DNA from: HT1-32 sp040219025
GTDB taxonomy: Bacteria; Pseudomonadota; Alphaproteobacteria; Rhodospirillales; HT1-32
Assembly: GCA_040219025.1 (NCBI GenBank)
Contig: JAVJTE010000009.1
Span: 124,001 to 188,000, forward strand
Reading direction: 5' to 3'
DNA length: 64,000 bases
This document shows positions 53,359 to 61,778 of this stretch, piece after piece (position 1 is the first letter of the stretch; each line of letters opens with the position of its first letter). A program made the position numbers and the translations under genes. The notes beneath the pieces were generated by a model that worked only from the letters and a program-made list of their open reading frames with translations, made no database searches and had not been told where the DNA came from.

Positions 53359-54857
53359 GATCGCTTGTCCAGTTCGGCGTTAACACGGGCCAGCACCCCG
53401 TCCCAGTCACCGGGTGCGGACTGACGGAACAAGCGCATCTCCGGATATAGAGGCGTCATTTCACTGGCCAGCCCCCAGCGCCAGTCCGGTGAGAAAGGCA
53501 GCAGCAGCCAGCAGGGCCGCCCGAGCGCACCGGCCAGATGCGCCACCGCTGTATCGACGGAAATCACCAGATCAAGACCGGCAACAATGCGGGCCAGATC
53601 TGTGAAGTCTTCAATGTCATCGCGGCCCCTCATGCCAGCCGGCAGTGCGTCATCTCCGGCAGCGACTCCGTGATTCAGGGAAACAAATGTTTCGCCCCTT
53701 CCGTTCAGAAACGACGCCGCCAGATCCGGCGACAGACTGCGCCGGGCGTCATTGCGATGCCGGGAATTACCCCGAAAACAGAAGCCCGTGCCCCGGGTCA
53801 GGGTCACAACTGTCCGGGGTGCCGTAAGATAGGATGCAGCGATACCCGGCGGGCCATCCAGCCCCAGCCGGAGCGGCAGGCTCATGGCCGGTATCCAGAA
53901 ATCCCAGCCCCCGTCAGTAACATCGCTGATCACCTTGCCAACGCCGGGAACTGTTGTCAGCAGGTCAGCAATGCAGGCATCGGCACACAGATCAACGCTG
54001 GCACCCCGGTCCAGCAGGTCGATCACATGGCGGGCAAACTGGATCGTATCGCCATAACCCTGCTCGCAAACCACCAGCACCGTTCTGCCGCTGATTTCCT
54101 CGCCCCGCCATTCCGGACAGTCCGGCACCGCAACACGCCATCCCGGCTGCCGTCGACGGGCCTCATAACCACGCCAGCCAGCAGCAAAATCGCCGGTCAG
54201 CAAATCGAGATGGGCCAGATTGACAGCCGCTTCCACATGTTCCGGAGATAGTGACAGGGCAGTCTTCAATGCCTGCCGGGCCGCATCAGTCCGGTTGCCG
54301 GACAGGCAGGCAAAGCCAAGATTGTTCAGAATATCGGGATTCCCCGGTGCCAGTTCACGAGCTGCTGTCAGGTCGGCAACCGCGCCTGCGATATCATCAC
54401 AACGTTCTTGCAGGTTACCGCGATTGATCAGCGCATCGACGCAATGCGGATCAAGCACCAGCGCCTGATCGTGGCAGGCACGGGCCGCCACAACATCTCC
54501 GAGACGGCTTTTTGCCAGTCCCAGATTGGTCAGGATCTTCGGATCCTCCGGACGGCCTTTGCCTGCCGCCTGCAGCACTTCACATGCCGCAGCAGGGTCA
54601 CCGGATGCCAGCAACACGGCACCCCGGCTTGCCAGATACAAAGCTGTCTCCGGCGCATGCGCCAGCGCTGCCTCAATCAGGGCCAGCGCGGCAGCATGAT
54701 TGCCTGTTTGATGATGGACCAGCCCGCGCAGATGCAGCAGGTCCGGGTTGTCCGGGTTGCGGCGCAGACAGGCATCATAAATATCTGCGGCTGCCACCAG
54801 ATCTCCCGCCTGATGCGCACGAAGACCGGCAGCCAGATCTGCATTCGCACTCGTCAT
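53355..54857 (-). CDS. TPR-repeat protein with GT9-like glycosyltransferase domain
   Basis: A 500-residue protein. TPR units cover roughly residues 3-235. The C-terminal part is related to GT9 (heptosyltransferase-type) glycosyltransferases: WRGEEISGRTVLVVCEQGYGDTIQFARH (about residues 247-274), VPGVGKVISD and ISVDTAVAHLAGALGRPCWLLLPF near the end. The EQGYGDTIQFAR stretch is the usual marker for this TPR-GT9 group. First gene of the minus-strand glycosylation operon. Confidence 0.9.
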   Translation of the reverse strand: MTSANADLAAGLRAHQAGDLVAAADIYDACLRRNPDNPDLLHLRGLVHHQTGNHAAALALIEAALAHAPETALYLASRGAVLLASGDPAAACEVLQAAGKGRPEDPKILTNLGLAKSRLGDVVAARACHDQALVLDPHCVDALINRGNLQERCDDIAGAVADLTAARELAPGNPDILNNLGFACLSGNRTDAARQALKTALSLSPEHVEAAVNLAHLDLLTGDFAAGWRGYEARRRQPGWRVAVPDCPEWRGEEISGRTVLVVCEQGYGDTIQFARHVIDLLDRGASVDLCADACIADLLTTVPGVGKVISDVTDGGWDFWIPAMSLPLRLGLDGPPGIAASYLTAPRTVVTLTRGTGFCFRGNSRHRNDARRSLSPDLAASFLNGRGETFVSLNHGVAAGDDALPAGMRGRDDIEDFTDLARIVAGLDLVISVDTAVAHLAGALGRPCWLLLPFSPDWRWGLASEMTPLYPEMRLFRQSAPGDWDGVLARVNAELDKRS

Positions 54858-54972
54858 GACCCGACTCCGCCCGGCAGAATCTGCCCGGCCGGGGCGGCAA
54901 ATTCAGGTTCAGAAGCCATTTCTTGCCGGTGCGCGATCATCAAAACCCCAGTGTTTCCAACATCCCCATGAC

Positions 54973-54989
54973 TTGGCCCGGCGATTGCA
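54973..54989 (+). promoter_or_regulatory. Sigma-54 promoter upstream of fliK
   Basis: TTGGCCCG, four bases, then TTGCA: this matches the -24/-12 consensus (TTGGCACG-N4-TTGCW) with a single A-to-C change and correct GG-to-GC spacing. The predicted start is near 55000, about 26 bases before the fliK ATG. RpoN with a flagellar activator such as FlbD is the known pattern for hook genes in alphaproteobacteria; the activator site is not visible. Confidence 0.75.
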
Positions 54990-55025
54990 GAGGATTTGCC
55001 GGATCAATATGCGAGGACTTGCGCA

Positions 55026-56591
55026 ATGACGATAACGTCGCTGGAAACCGCCAACAACCCGACGGCACTTGCCGCAGGGGCTGCCAAGAGCAGTTCCGCG
55101 TCAAAATCCGCCGCGTTTGGCTTCGATTTTGCCGACATGCTCAGCCGGGTGCGCGTCGATTCTGACGCCAAACTCTCGATACTGGGCACGGATCGCAGTG
55201 CCCAGCCGCTGGCTGAGCCGGAACCCCGCCGCGATGACGTGGCGAAGACATCCGCAGAAAGCGACGAGACGCAGAACGCGTCCGATGAAACCTCAAGAAA
55301 TGACGAAAAGCAGGCTGCGTCCGATAACGCTGCCGGCCAGCAACAGCAGAACACGGGACAGCAGCAGGGCGCTGCTGCTTCGCCGCTGTTTGCCATTATC
55401 GCCGCCCAGCAGACCCAGAGCGGGCCTGTTGCACAAACCGCGGCGACGACCGGCACACAGACGACGGCCACACCAGTCCTGCAGGACGCCGCCGCGAAGG
55501 TGGTCCAGCCGGCCCAGATCGCCGGCAATACCCAGGCCACGCCGGAGGCTGCTGTTCAGGCAGCCGCTGCGCAGACCAGGGGCAAGGCCGAACCAAAGGT
55601 TGCAGCGAACACCAACACACCGGACAGCTCCGCCAAAACCGGACAGGTAACCCAGCAGCAGGTACAGGACATCGCCCAGCGCCTGCAGCCGGGAGAAAAG
55701 GTGCAGGTGAATGTCCGCACTGAAGGTCCGGTAGATGGCGGAATGCGAACACCACTGATTGCCGACAGCCCCGCTGATACCAAGCAGATGGTGACCGACA
55801 TGCGCGGTATGGCCGGACAGGTAAAACCCGACCTGCAGCCCGGACAGAATGGTCAGAATGGCCAGACAGGGCAGAATGGGCAGAACGGCTTTGGCGGGCA
55901 GATGGCAGGGCAGTCCCTGCCGCAACCCGCTGCACAGTCTGCCGGCGCACCGACCGGACGGTTTGATACCGCGCTGATGAATCAGGCCGCCCGTTTCGAC
56001 GCGGCACAGCCTGCAGCCGCCAGCAACTCGACAACCCAGACCACCGCCAATCCGCTGGGCAGGGTGGAAGGTATGCCGGCCCCGTCCGGTGCACCGACCG
56101 GTCTGCACAACATCAACCAGACCGCCAACACGGCCGCCGCCCAGACAGCCAATGCCAACCGGGCAACGCCGCAGGCTCAGCAGGCCATGCAGCAGGTCAC
56201 GGTCAATGTCTCGAAAGCCCTGTCACAGGGGCTGGACCGGATCGAGATGCAGCTGAAGCCGGCCCATCTTGGCCGCGTCGATGTGCAGCTTGAAGTCGGC
56301 CATGACGGTCGGGTGAATGCAACGGTTCAGGTTGATAAGCCGGAAACGCTGGAACTGATGAAACAGGATGCAAAGGCGCTGGAACAGGCGCTGAAGGATG
56401 CCGGGCTGAAAGCCGACGGCGGCAGTCTGCAGTTCAGCCTGCGCGGTGAAGGCGGCAATGACGGCAGCAAACAGACTGCCGGCAGCCAGTCAGGCCCCGC
56501 CGGTGACGGTGACGCTACCGACAAGAACGAAGCCGGCCACCCCGAACATCAGGACATTGTGTCCGATGATCAGATCAACGTGATCGTCTGA
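55026..56591 (+). CDS. fliK: Flagellar hook-length control protein FliK
   Basis: A 521-residue hook-length ruler and export switch. The ATG at 55026 has AGGA upstream. The long central part is Gln/Ala/Thr-rich and of low complexity, as usual for FliK; five near-perfect Gly-Gln-Asn units lie at 55842-55886. The C-terminal Flg_hook domain (about residues 385-490) has the motif region GLDRIEMQLKPAHLGRVDV and FSLRG. Followed by flgD and flgE. Confidence 0.9.
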   Translation: MTITSLETANNPTALAAGAAKSSSASKSAAFGFDFADMLSRVRVDSDAKLSILGTDRSAQPLAEPEPRRDDVAKTSAESDETQNASDETSRNDEKQAASDNAAGQQQQNTGQQQGAAASPLFAIIAAQQTQSGPVAQTAATTGTQTTATPVLQDAAAKVVQPAQIAGNTQATPEAAVQAAAAQTRGKAEPKVAANTNTPDSSAKTGQVTQQQVQDIAQRLQPGEKVQVNVRTEGPVDGGMRTPLIADSPADTKQMVTDMRGMAGQVKPDLQPGQNGQNGQTGQNGQNGFGGQMAGQSLPQPAAQSAGAPTGRFDTALMNQAARFDAAQPAAASNSTTQTTANPLGRVEGMPAPSGAPTGLHNINQTANTAAAQTANANRATPQAQQAMQQVTVNVSKALSQGLDRIEMQLKPAHLGRVDVQLEVGHDGRVNATVQVDKPETLELMKQDAKALEQALKDAGLKADGGSLQFSLRGEGGNDGSKQTAGSQSGPAGDGDATDKNEAGHPEHQDIVSDDQINVIV

Positions 56592-56611
56592 CCCGGAAAG
56601 GATGATATCCC

Positions 56612-57295
56612 ATGGTTGATGCAGTTGACGTCAATGCACTGACAGGTGCGAGCACAAAGGCACAGACCAGTAAACTGAAGCTGACGGATGACTTTGATAC
56701 CTTCCTGACCCTGCTGACCACCCAGTTGCAGAATCAGGACCCTCTGGAGCCGCTGGACACCAATCAGTTCACCCAGCAGCTGGTGGAGTTTGCCAGCGTT
56801 GAACAGCTGATTGACCAGAGCGCAAGCCTGGAAGACCTGATCTCGCTGCAGGAGGAAAACAGACAGATCGGCGCTGCCGCCTATATCGGCAACACCATCG
56901 AGTATGACGGCAGTGCCGCACCGCTTGTGGATGGAGAAGCCAACTGGGCCTATGTCCTGCCCTCAGACGCCAGCTCGGTCGAACTGAAGGTTCTCGACAG
57001 CAATGGTACGGCGGTCTTCACGACCGGCGGCTCGAACACTGCCGGGATTCATACCTTCAACTGGGATGGCAGCAAGGACTTCGGACCGGATGCAGCGCCC
57101 GGAAACTATAAACTGTCTGTCGTTGCGAAGAATTCGGAAGGCAAGGATCTCACTGCCGAAATCCGTTCCATCGGAAAGGTGACCGGCGTTGACCTGTCCT
57201 CCGGCGAGCCATTGCTCTCCGTCAGCGGCATTCTCGTATCTACCTCGACCCTTCTGGGTGTCGAGGCCCCGAAAACAACCATAAGCGACTCCTGA
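56612..57295 (+). CDS. flgD: Flagellar hook assembly protein FlgD
   Basis: Hook-capping scaffold protein, 227 residues. The N-terminal domain has the family motif FLTLLTTQLQNQDPLEPLDTN split over residues 30-50, then FTQQLVEFASVEQL. The FlgD Ig-like part follows (TFNWDGSKDFG, ~residue 148). It is 20 bases after fliK. Confidence 0.94.
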   Translation: MVDAVDVNALTGASTKAQTSKLKLTDDFDTFLTLLTTQLQNQDPLEPLDTNQFTQQLVEFASVEQLIDQSASLEDLISLQEENRQIGAAAYIGNTIEYDGSAAPLVDGEANWAYVLPSDASSVELKVLDSNGTAVFTTGGSNTAGIHTFNWDGSKDFGPDAAPGNYKLSVVAKNSEGKDLTAEIRSIGKVTGVDLSSGEPLLSVSGILVSTSTLLGVEAPKTTISDS

Positions 57296-57325
57296 CAAGA
57301 GCCTTACAACACTAGGAGCTGAATC

Positions 57326-58624
57326 ATGAGTATTTCAGGCGCATTAACCTCGGGAGTCTCCGGCCTCCAGGTCAATTCGAGTGCCCTCGGTGCGATTGCC
57401 GATAACATCTCGAACTCCAACACCATCGGTTACAAACGGACCGAAAGCCGTTTCTCGACGCTGGTAACCCAGCAGGTTTCGGGAACGCAGTATTCACCGG
57501 GTGGTGTACAGGATAACGTACAGCGGGAGATCGGCACCCAGGGGCTGCTATCCTCCTCGACATCGTCACTGGATACCGGCATTTCCGGTCAGGGGTTTTT
57601 CGTGACAACCTCGACATCCAATGCAGCAACCTCGGACACGCATTTCTATACCCGGGCCGGCAACTGGAAAGCCGATGATGACGGGTTCCTGCGAAACACT
57701 TCGGGGTTTTATCTCAGGGCCTGGCCGACGGATTCCTCGGGCAATGTGGTCAACAGTTCCGGCACAATCATCGGCACACCGTCGGAAAGTACGTTTACCG
57801 AACTGACATCCGTCAACATCAACTCGCTGCAGGGCACGGCCACGCCGACCGCCAACCTCGGACTGTCCGTCAACCTGCCGGCAAGTGCGGCGACCGGTCC
57901 GGCAAACTCGGTCAACACCTCCATTGTGGTGTTTGATTCACTTGGTGATACCCATCAGCTGACCTTCAACTGGGAAAAGACAGCCGCCCTGACCTGGGAT
58001 GTCACCGTGACAATCGACGACGGTGGCGCAACAGTTGGTGCAGCCTATAACGGCACACCGATGACGGTTGTCTTCAATACGGACGGAACACCCGCCACCT
58101 TTGAAGGTGGTGCCACGCCGCCCGCCCTGGCGATTACCGGCCTCACGAACGCTGCCGATGACTTCAACATTACGCTGGATCTCGGCACAGCGAGTACGGC
58201 CAGTGGCATCACCCAGATTGCCTCGCCCTATATCACCAACTCGGTGGAACAGGACGGTCGTTCCTTCGGGTCACTCAGCGGGTTGTCATTCGACCAGGCC
58301 GGTTTTCTGAACGCGACCTTCGATAACGGCACCAACCGCCCGATCTTCAAGGTTCCGCTGGCGACCTTCGTCAACCCGGATGGTATGGAAAACCGCTCGG
58401 GCAACGTCTTCATCGAAACCGCTGAATCCGGCACCTTCCTGTTGCGTGCCGCACAGACCGGCGGCTCCGGATCCGTCGAAGGCGGCACCCTTGAACAGTC
58501 GACGGTGGATATTGCCGAGGAATTCACCCGCATGATCGTCGTTCAGCGGGCATTCTCTGCCAATACCAAGACTATTCAGACCGCCGACGAGATGCTGGAA
58601 GAACTGGTCCGCCTCAAACGCTGA
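57326..58624 (+). CDS. flgE: Flagellar hook protein FlgE
   Basis: Structural protein of the flagellar hook, 432 residues. The N-terminal helix MSISGALTSGVSGLQVNSSA and SNSNTIGYKRT motif, and the C-terminal FSANTKTIQTADEMLEELVRLKR, are the conserved axial-protein ends that form the D0 coiled coil. AGGAGC ribosome site. A strong terminator follows, so the fliK-flgD-flgE unit ends here. Confidence 0.95.
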   Translation: MSISGALTSGVSGLQVNSSALGAIADNISNSNTIGYKRTESRFSTLVTQQVSGTQYSPGGVQDNVQREIGTQGLLSSSTSSLDTGISGQGFFVTTSTSNAATSDTHFYTRAGNWKADDDGFLRNTSGFYLRAWPTDSSGNVVNSSGTIIGTPSESTFTELTSVNINSLQGTATPTANLGLSVNLPASAATGPANSVNTSIVVFDSLGDTHQLTFNWEKTAALTWDVTVTIDDGGATVGAAYNGTPMTVVFNTDGTPATFEGGATPPALAITGLTNAADDFNITLDLGTASTASGITQIASPYITNSVEQDGRSFGSLSGLSFDQAGFLNATFDNGTNRPIFKVPLATFVNPDGMENRSGNVFIETAESGTFLLRAAQTGGSGSVEGGTLEQSTVDIAEEFTRMIVVQRAFSANTKTIQTADEMLEELVRLKR

Positions 58625-58662
58625 TGATGTTCTGAACTGATTTACCTGCGACACAACTTCAG

Positions 58663-58690
58663 GCCCGCCGGCATCCCCGGCGGGCTTTTT
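58663..58690 (+). terminator. Intrinsic terminator after flgE
   Basis: A perfect nine-base-pair GC stem (58663-58671 with 58677-58685), five-base loop CATCC and a following TTTTT run. Positioned about 38 bases after the flgE stop and just before the convergent BenE gene, where the GC stem could also end the minus strand but lacks a T-run on that side. Confidence 0.93.
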
Positions 58691-58702
58691 CTTTGCCCCT
58701 GT

Positions 58703-59863
58703 TCAGCTCTTCCTGCCGACCTTGCCCAGCGCCATCATCGCACCACCGGCCAGCAGCCCCCAGAACGCGCCGCTGACGCCGAAGAAGGAAACACCCGACG
58801 CCGTGGTCAGAAAAGTAATCAGCGCCGCCTCCCGGTGCGTACTGTCACTGACCGCCCCCATCAGGGACGCACCGAGTGCGCCAAGCAGAGCCAGACCGGC
58901 CACCGCCTCAATCAGAATAGGTGGCGAGGCGCTGATGAAGGCCGTGGCCGCACCGGCACCAAGCCCGCACAGCACATAGACCAGCCCGGCCACCACCGCC
59001 GCCTGCCAGCGTTTTGCCGGATCGGGATGCGCTTCCTCATTGGCGCAAAGCGCCGCCGTAATCGCAGCGAGGTTCACCGCGTGTGATCCGAAAGGCGCAC
59101 CAAGGATAGAGAACAGGCCGGTCCAGCGGAACAGCGGGTTCGGGTCGGGGTGATAGCCGTTGGCATTCAGCACCGCCATCCCCGGAATATTCTGCGAGGC
59201 CATCGTCACGATGAACAGCGGCAGGGCGATGCCGATCACCCCGGTCAGCGTGAACTGCGGCATGACAATCACCGGATCGGGCCAGAGATTGCCAAGCTCT
59301 GCCATTCCCGCATCACTGGTCAGCGCAATCCCTGCGATGGTGACAACCACCGCCGCCGGCATCGCCAGCAGCCGGTTAATCCGCCCGACCACCGCCCAGG
59401 CAATCACAATCGCCAGTCCGAACAGCGGGAACTGCCCGACCGCCTTGACCGGGGCCAGACAAAGCGGCAGCAACACACCCGCCAGCATCGCATTGGCCAG
59501 CGGCGACGGAATCGACGATACCCAGCGTCCCAGGGTTTTAACCGATCCGGCCAGCACAATCAGTACACCGCAGACCAGAAACGCCCCGACCGCGACGGCA
59601 AATCCGCCTTCCGGTGCCGCCCCCGTCGCCAGCAAGGCCGCCCCCGGCGTTGACCATGCGATGGAAATCGGCAGGCGGTATTTCAGGCTGAGGAAGATGG
59701 TACAAAGCCCCATCGCCAGCGATGCCGCCATCAGCCCGGATGTCACCTCCTGCTGGCTGGCCCCGACCGCCGTCAACCCGGCCACAACAATGGCAAAGGA
59801 AGAAGAAAACCCGACAAACCCGGACAGCAGCCCCGCCGCCGTCGCCTGTGGTGATACCGCCAT
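58703..59863 (-). CDS. Benzoate/H+ symporter BenE-family protein
   Basis: A 386-residue transporter with about twelve hydrophobic helices. The ATG at 59863 has GGAGGGG upstream. The opening TAAGLLSGFVGFSSSFAIVV and the motif regions WSTPGAALLAT (about residue 69) and GAPFGSHAVNLAAITAALCA match BenE. Substrate is an aromatic acid in studied members and unproven here; no aromatic catabolism genes are nearby. Confidence 0.9.
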   Translation of the reverse strand: MAVSPQATAAGLLSGFVGFSSSFAIVVAGLTAVGASQQEVTSGLMAASLAMGLCTIFLSLKYRLPISIAWSTPGAALLATGAAPEGGFAVAVGAFLVCGVLIVLAGSVKTLGRWVSSIPSPLANAMLAGVLLPLCLAPVKAVGQFPLFGLAIVIAWAVVGRINRLLAMPAAVVVTIAGIALTSDAGMAELGNLWPDPVIVMPQFTLTGVIGIALPLFIVTMASQNIPGMAVLNANGYHPDPNPLFRWTGLFSILGAPFGSHAVNLAAITAALCANEEAHPDPAKRWQAAVVAGLVYVLCGLGAGAATAFISASPPILIEAVAGLALLGALGASLMGAVSDSTHREAALITFLTTASGVSFFGVSGAFWGLLAGGAMMALGKVGRKS

Positions 59864-59970
59864 ATCCGTCCCCTCCACCTCTGTTGCCCGGATTGTCGAC
59901 CGGCACACCATTTTTGCAACGCCCGGATTGCGACGGTGCCAATCCCGCGGGGGCCGGGGCAGATTGGGAG

Positions 59971-60062
59971 GGATCCTGAAACGAGTTCAGGATGAGGAGG
60001 AGTAAGGGCAAAAGAGACTCAATAGCTCTAATTTTCCTCATCCTGAACCCGTTTCAGGATCC
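59971..60062. repeat. Inverted repeat upstream of GIY-YIG frame
   Basis: Two 27-base arms (59971-59997 and 60036-60062) are inverted copies with one mismatch and 38 bases between. Each arm is itself a small hairpin (TCCTGAA, ACGA or ACCC, GTTCAGGA). Fragments of this element reappear downstream of the GIY-YIG domain. Confidence 0.85.
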
Positions 60063-60406
60063 CCCGCAAGGACACTCCGAACCCGAAACGCCCCTGACCC
60101 CGTCATATCGCCGGCATGATCGACTCAGCCTGGACCTACATCCTCACCAATCGCCGACAGGGAACGCTCTATGTCGGCGTTACCCGTGACATCGCCCGCC
60201 GCATGACCGAACACCGGACCGGCACTTTCCCCGGCTTCGCCCGCCGCTATAACCTTCACCGGCTTGTACTGGTCGAACATCACGCCCGTCTGACCGACGC
60301 CATTACCCGCGAAAAGCAACTCAAGAACTGGCACCGCGACTGGAAACTCAACCTGATCGAACAGCAGAACCCGACCTGGCGCGACCTGTTTCAGGATCCC
60401 CCGCAA
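60051..60406. repeat. 19-base direct repeats flanking the GIY-YIG domain
   Basis: GTTTCAGGATCCCCCGCAA occurs at 60051-60069 and again exactly at 60388-60406, in the same orientation, 337 bases apart. The GIY-YIG coding stretch (60116-60380) lies wholly between. The left copy belongs to the right arm of the inverted repeat, the right copy encodes the FQDPPQ stretch at the end of the domain. Looks like a cassette boundary duplicated with the insert. Confidence 0.85.
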
Positions 60407-61651
60407 CCAAACTCCGCCACTACGCACCATTACGGATCGACGGCGGCAACCGGCCCGCCTAACCTGCCCGTCACGGGAGGGGAGGCCATGAAGCAGTTAC
60501 TGTTGATCGACAGCGAAGACGGCAGCGCGGCGCTGTTGCGCGAGGCCTGTGCGCTGTCACCCTGGCTGAGCGATGACATCCTGACCGCGGCAACCGATGC
60601 CGAGGCCCTGCCCCTTCTGGAACAGGCAGGTGACCATATCGGGCTGGTCATGGTCTCCATCGATGGCGGTGCGATCTCCGGCCCCGGCCTGTTCAGATTG
60701 GTGGAGCGCCGCGACCTGCGTGTCCCCCGCATCGCGTTGACCCGGGGCGATGATATCGAGACCGTCCGGACCGCGCTGCGCGACGGGGCGGTCGATTTCC
60801 TGACCCGGCCCCTGAATGTGGCGGACGCCATCGCCACCATCGACCGGGTGATGAGCGAGACCGAGCGCCGCCGCCGCAACTGGCGCGAACGCTCCGACTA
60901 TTCTGCGCTGATGCGCGAGGTCGAGATTGCCGCCAAGATGCAGCAGCAGATCCTGCCGACCCGGTTCCCCCGCAACGGCGCAATCGAGGTTCACGGCGCC
61001 ATGCGCCCGGCGAAAATCATGGGTGGCGACTTCTATGATGTCTTCAAACTGGACGATCACCGCATCGGCTTCGCCATCGGCGATGTCGCCGGGAAAAGCG
61101 TGCCCGCCGCTTTCTATATGGCCGTCGCCCGCACCCTGCTCCGCTCTGCCGCCGACGCCCACGCCTCCCCCGCCGCCTGCATGGCCACCGTCGACAGGCT
61201 GCTCTCCGACTACGACATCCCCGGCATCTTCGTCACCGCGTTCTTAGGAATTCTCGACACCCGCACCAGCCTCGTCACCTACGCCAATGCCGGCCATTGC
61301 CTGCCCTATATCGGCGACATGGGCGGCAATCTGCGGGAACTGGCGGGCGGCCGCGGCACCGTGCTCGGCATCGGCGCCGGGCTGGCCTATGAGGAAGATG
61401 AAGTGCCGCTACAGGCCGGGGAATTCCTGTTCCTCTACACCGACGGCGTCACCGAAAGCATCAGCGCCGCCGGTCACGACTTCGGTAATGGCAGTCTGGG
61501 GGCCTGGCTCCGGAGCAACTGCACCGCCGCCGCCGAGACAATCGGCGAAGGCGTCCTGAACGCCGTCACAGATTTCGCTCATGGTCGGGAACAGCATGAT
61601 GACCTGACCTGTCTGGTGGTGCGAAGGCATACGCAAACCACCCGCTCGTGA
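60116..61651 (+). CDS. GIY-YIG nuclease domain in frame with PP2C phosphatase
   Basis: One uninterrupted 511-residue frame. Residues 1-92 are a single-domain GIY-YIG nuclease of the YhbQ/UvrC-N-like type: WTYILTNRRQGTLYVGVTRD with the YIL/YVG pair, the arginine in RRMTEH and a glutamate in ITREKQLKNW, ending WRDLF. Residues 93-124 are a poor linker rich in Pro/Thr encoded partly by repeat DNA. The phosphatase part starts at M125 (60488), which has its own strong ribosome site. So two proteins are possible: a fusion, and the phosphatase alone. No good ribosome site precedes 60116. Confidence 0.65.
   Translation: MIDSAWTYILTNRRQGTLYVGVTRDIARRMTEHRTGTFPGFARRYNLHRLVLVEHHARLTDAITREKQLKNWHRDWKLNLIEQQNPTWRDLFQDPPQPNSATTHHYGSTAATGPPNLPVTGGEAMKQLLLIDSEDGSAALLREACALSPWLSDDILTAATDAEALPLLEQAGDHIGLVMVSIDGGAISGPGLFRLVERRDLRVPRIALTRGDDIETVRTALRDGAVDFLTRPLNVADAIATIDRVMSETERRRRNWRERSDYSALMREVEIAAKMQQQILPTRFPRNGAIEVHGAMRPAKIMGGDFYDVFKLDDHRIGFAIGDVAGKSVPAAFYMAVARTLLRSAADAHASPAACMATVDRLLSDYDIPGIFVTAFLGILDTRTSLVTYANAGHCLPYIGDMGGNLRELAGGRGTVLGIGAGLAYEEDEVPLQAGEFLFLYTDGVTESISAAGHDFGNGSLGAWLRSNCTAAAETIGEGVLNAVTDFAHGREQHDDLTCLVVRRHTQTTRS
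60488..61651 (+). CDS. PP2C/SpoIIE-type phosphatase with receiver-like domain
   Basis: A 387-residue response-regulator-like phosphatase starting at 60488 behind GGGAGGGGAGG. The N-terminal receiver-like domain (about residues 3-125) seems inactive: the aspartate position is serine (LVMVSIDGG) and the usual lysine near the end is arginine (FLTRPLN). A coiled linker leads to the SpoIIE/PP2C domain with MGGDFYDVF, GDVAGKSVPAAF, LYTDGVTES and HDDLTCLVVR, including the metal aspartates. Likely dephosphorylates an anti-sigma antagonist or similar; partner not in the window. Confidence 0.9.
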   Translation: MKQLLLIDSEDGSAALLREACALSPWLSDDILTAATDAEALPLLEQAGDHIGLVMVSIDGGAISGPGLFRLVERRDLRVPRIALTRGDDIETVRTALRDGAVDFLTRPLNVADAIATIDRVMSETERRRRNWRERSDYSALMREVEIAAKMQQQILPTRFPRNGAIEVHGAMRPAKIMGGDFYDVFKLDDHRIGFAIGDVAGKSVPAAFYMAVARTLLRSAADAHASPAACMATVDRLLSDYDIPGIFVTAFLGILDTRTSLVTYANAGHCLPYIGDMGGNLRELAGGRGTVLGIGAGLAYEEDEVPLQAGEFLFLYTDGVTESISAAGHDFGNGSLGAWLRSNCTAAAETIGEGVLNAVTDFAHGREQHDDLTCLVVRRHTQTTRS

Positions 61652-61660
61652 GACAAAACC

Positions 61661-61740
61661 ATGTCATCCCGTCGCAAGACGGGGCACACTGTAATGCGAC
61701 CGCAGAATGCATTGGTTTCCAGCCTTCGCGGGGATGACAT
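61661..61740. repeat. Palindromic repeat downstream of the phosphatase gene
   Basis: Arms ATGTCATCCC (61661-61670) and GGGATGACAT (61731-61740) are perfect; the next eight bases inward are similar but not exact. The inner 44 bases are not paired. Elements beginning GTCATCCCCGCGAAGG occur as dispersed repeats in alphaproteobacteria. It ends 38 bases before the GT41 stop on the other strand. Confidence 0.75.
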
Positions 61741-61778
61741 AAGAAATCTCCGCAGCAGTCCTTCCGACCAGCAGCCTG

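Noticed and set aside
55842..55886. Tandem 9-base repeats as a mobile or CRISPR-like element
   Set aside because: They are in frame and encode Gly-Gln-Asn units in the low-complexity part of FliK, which is normal for this protein.
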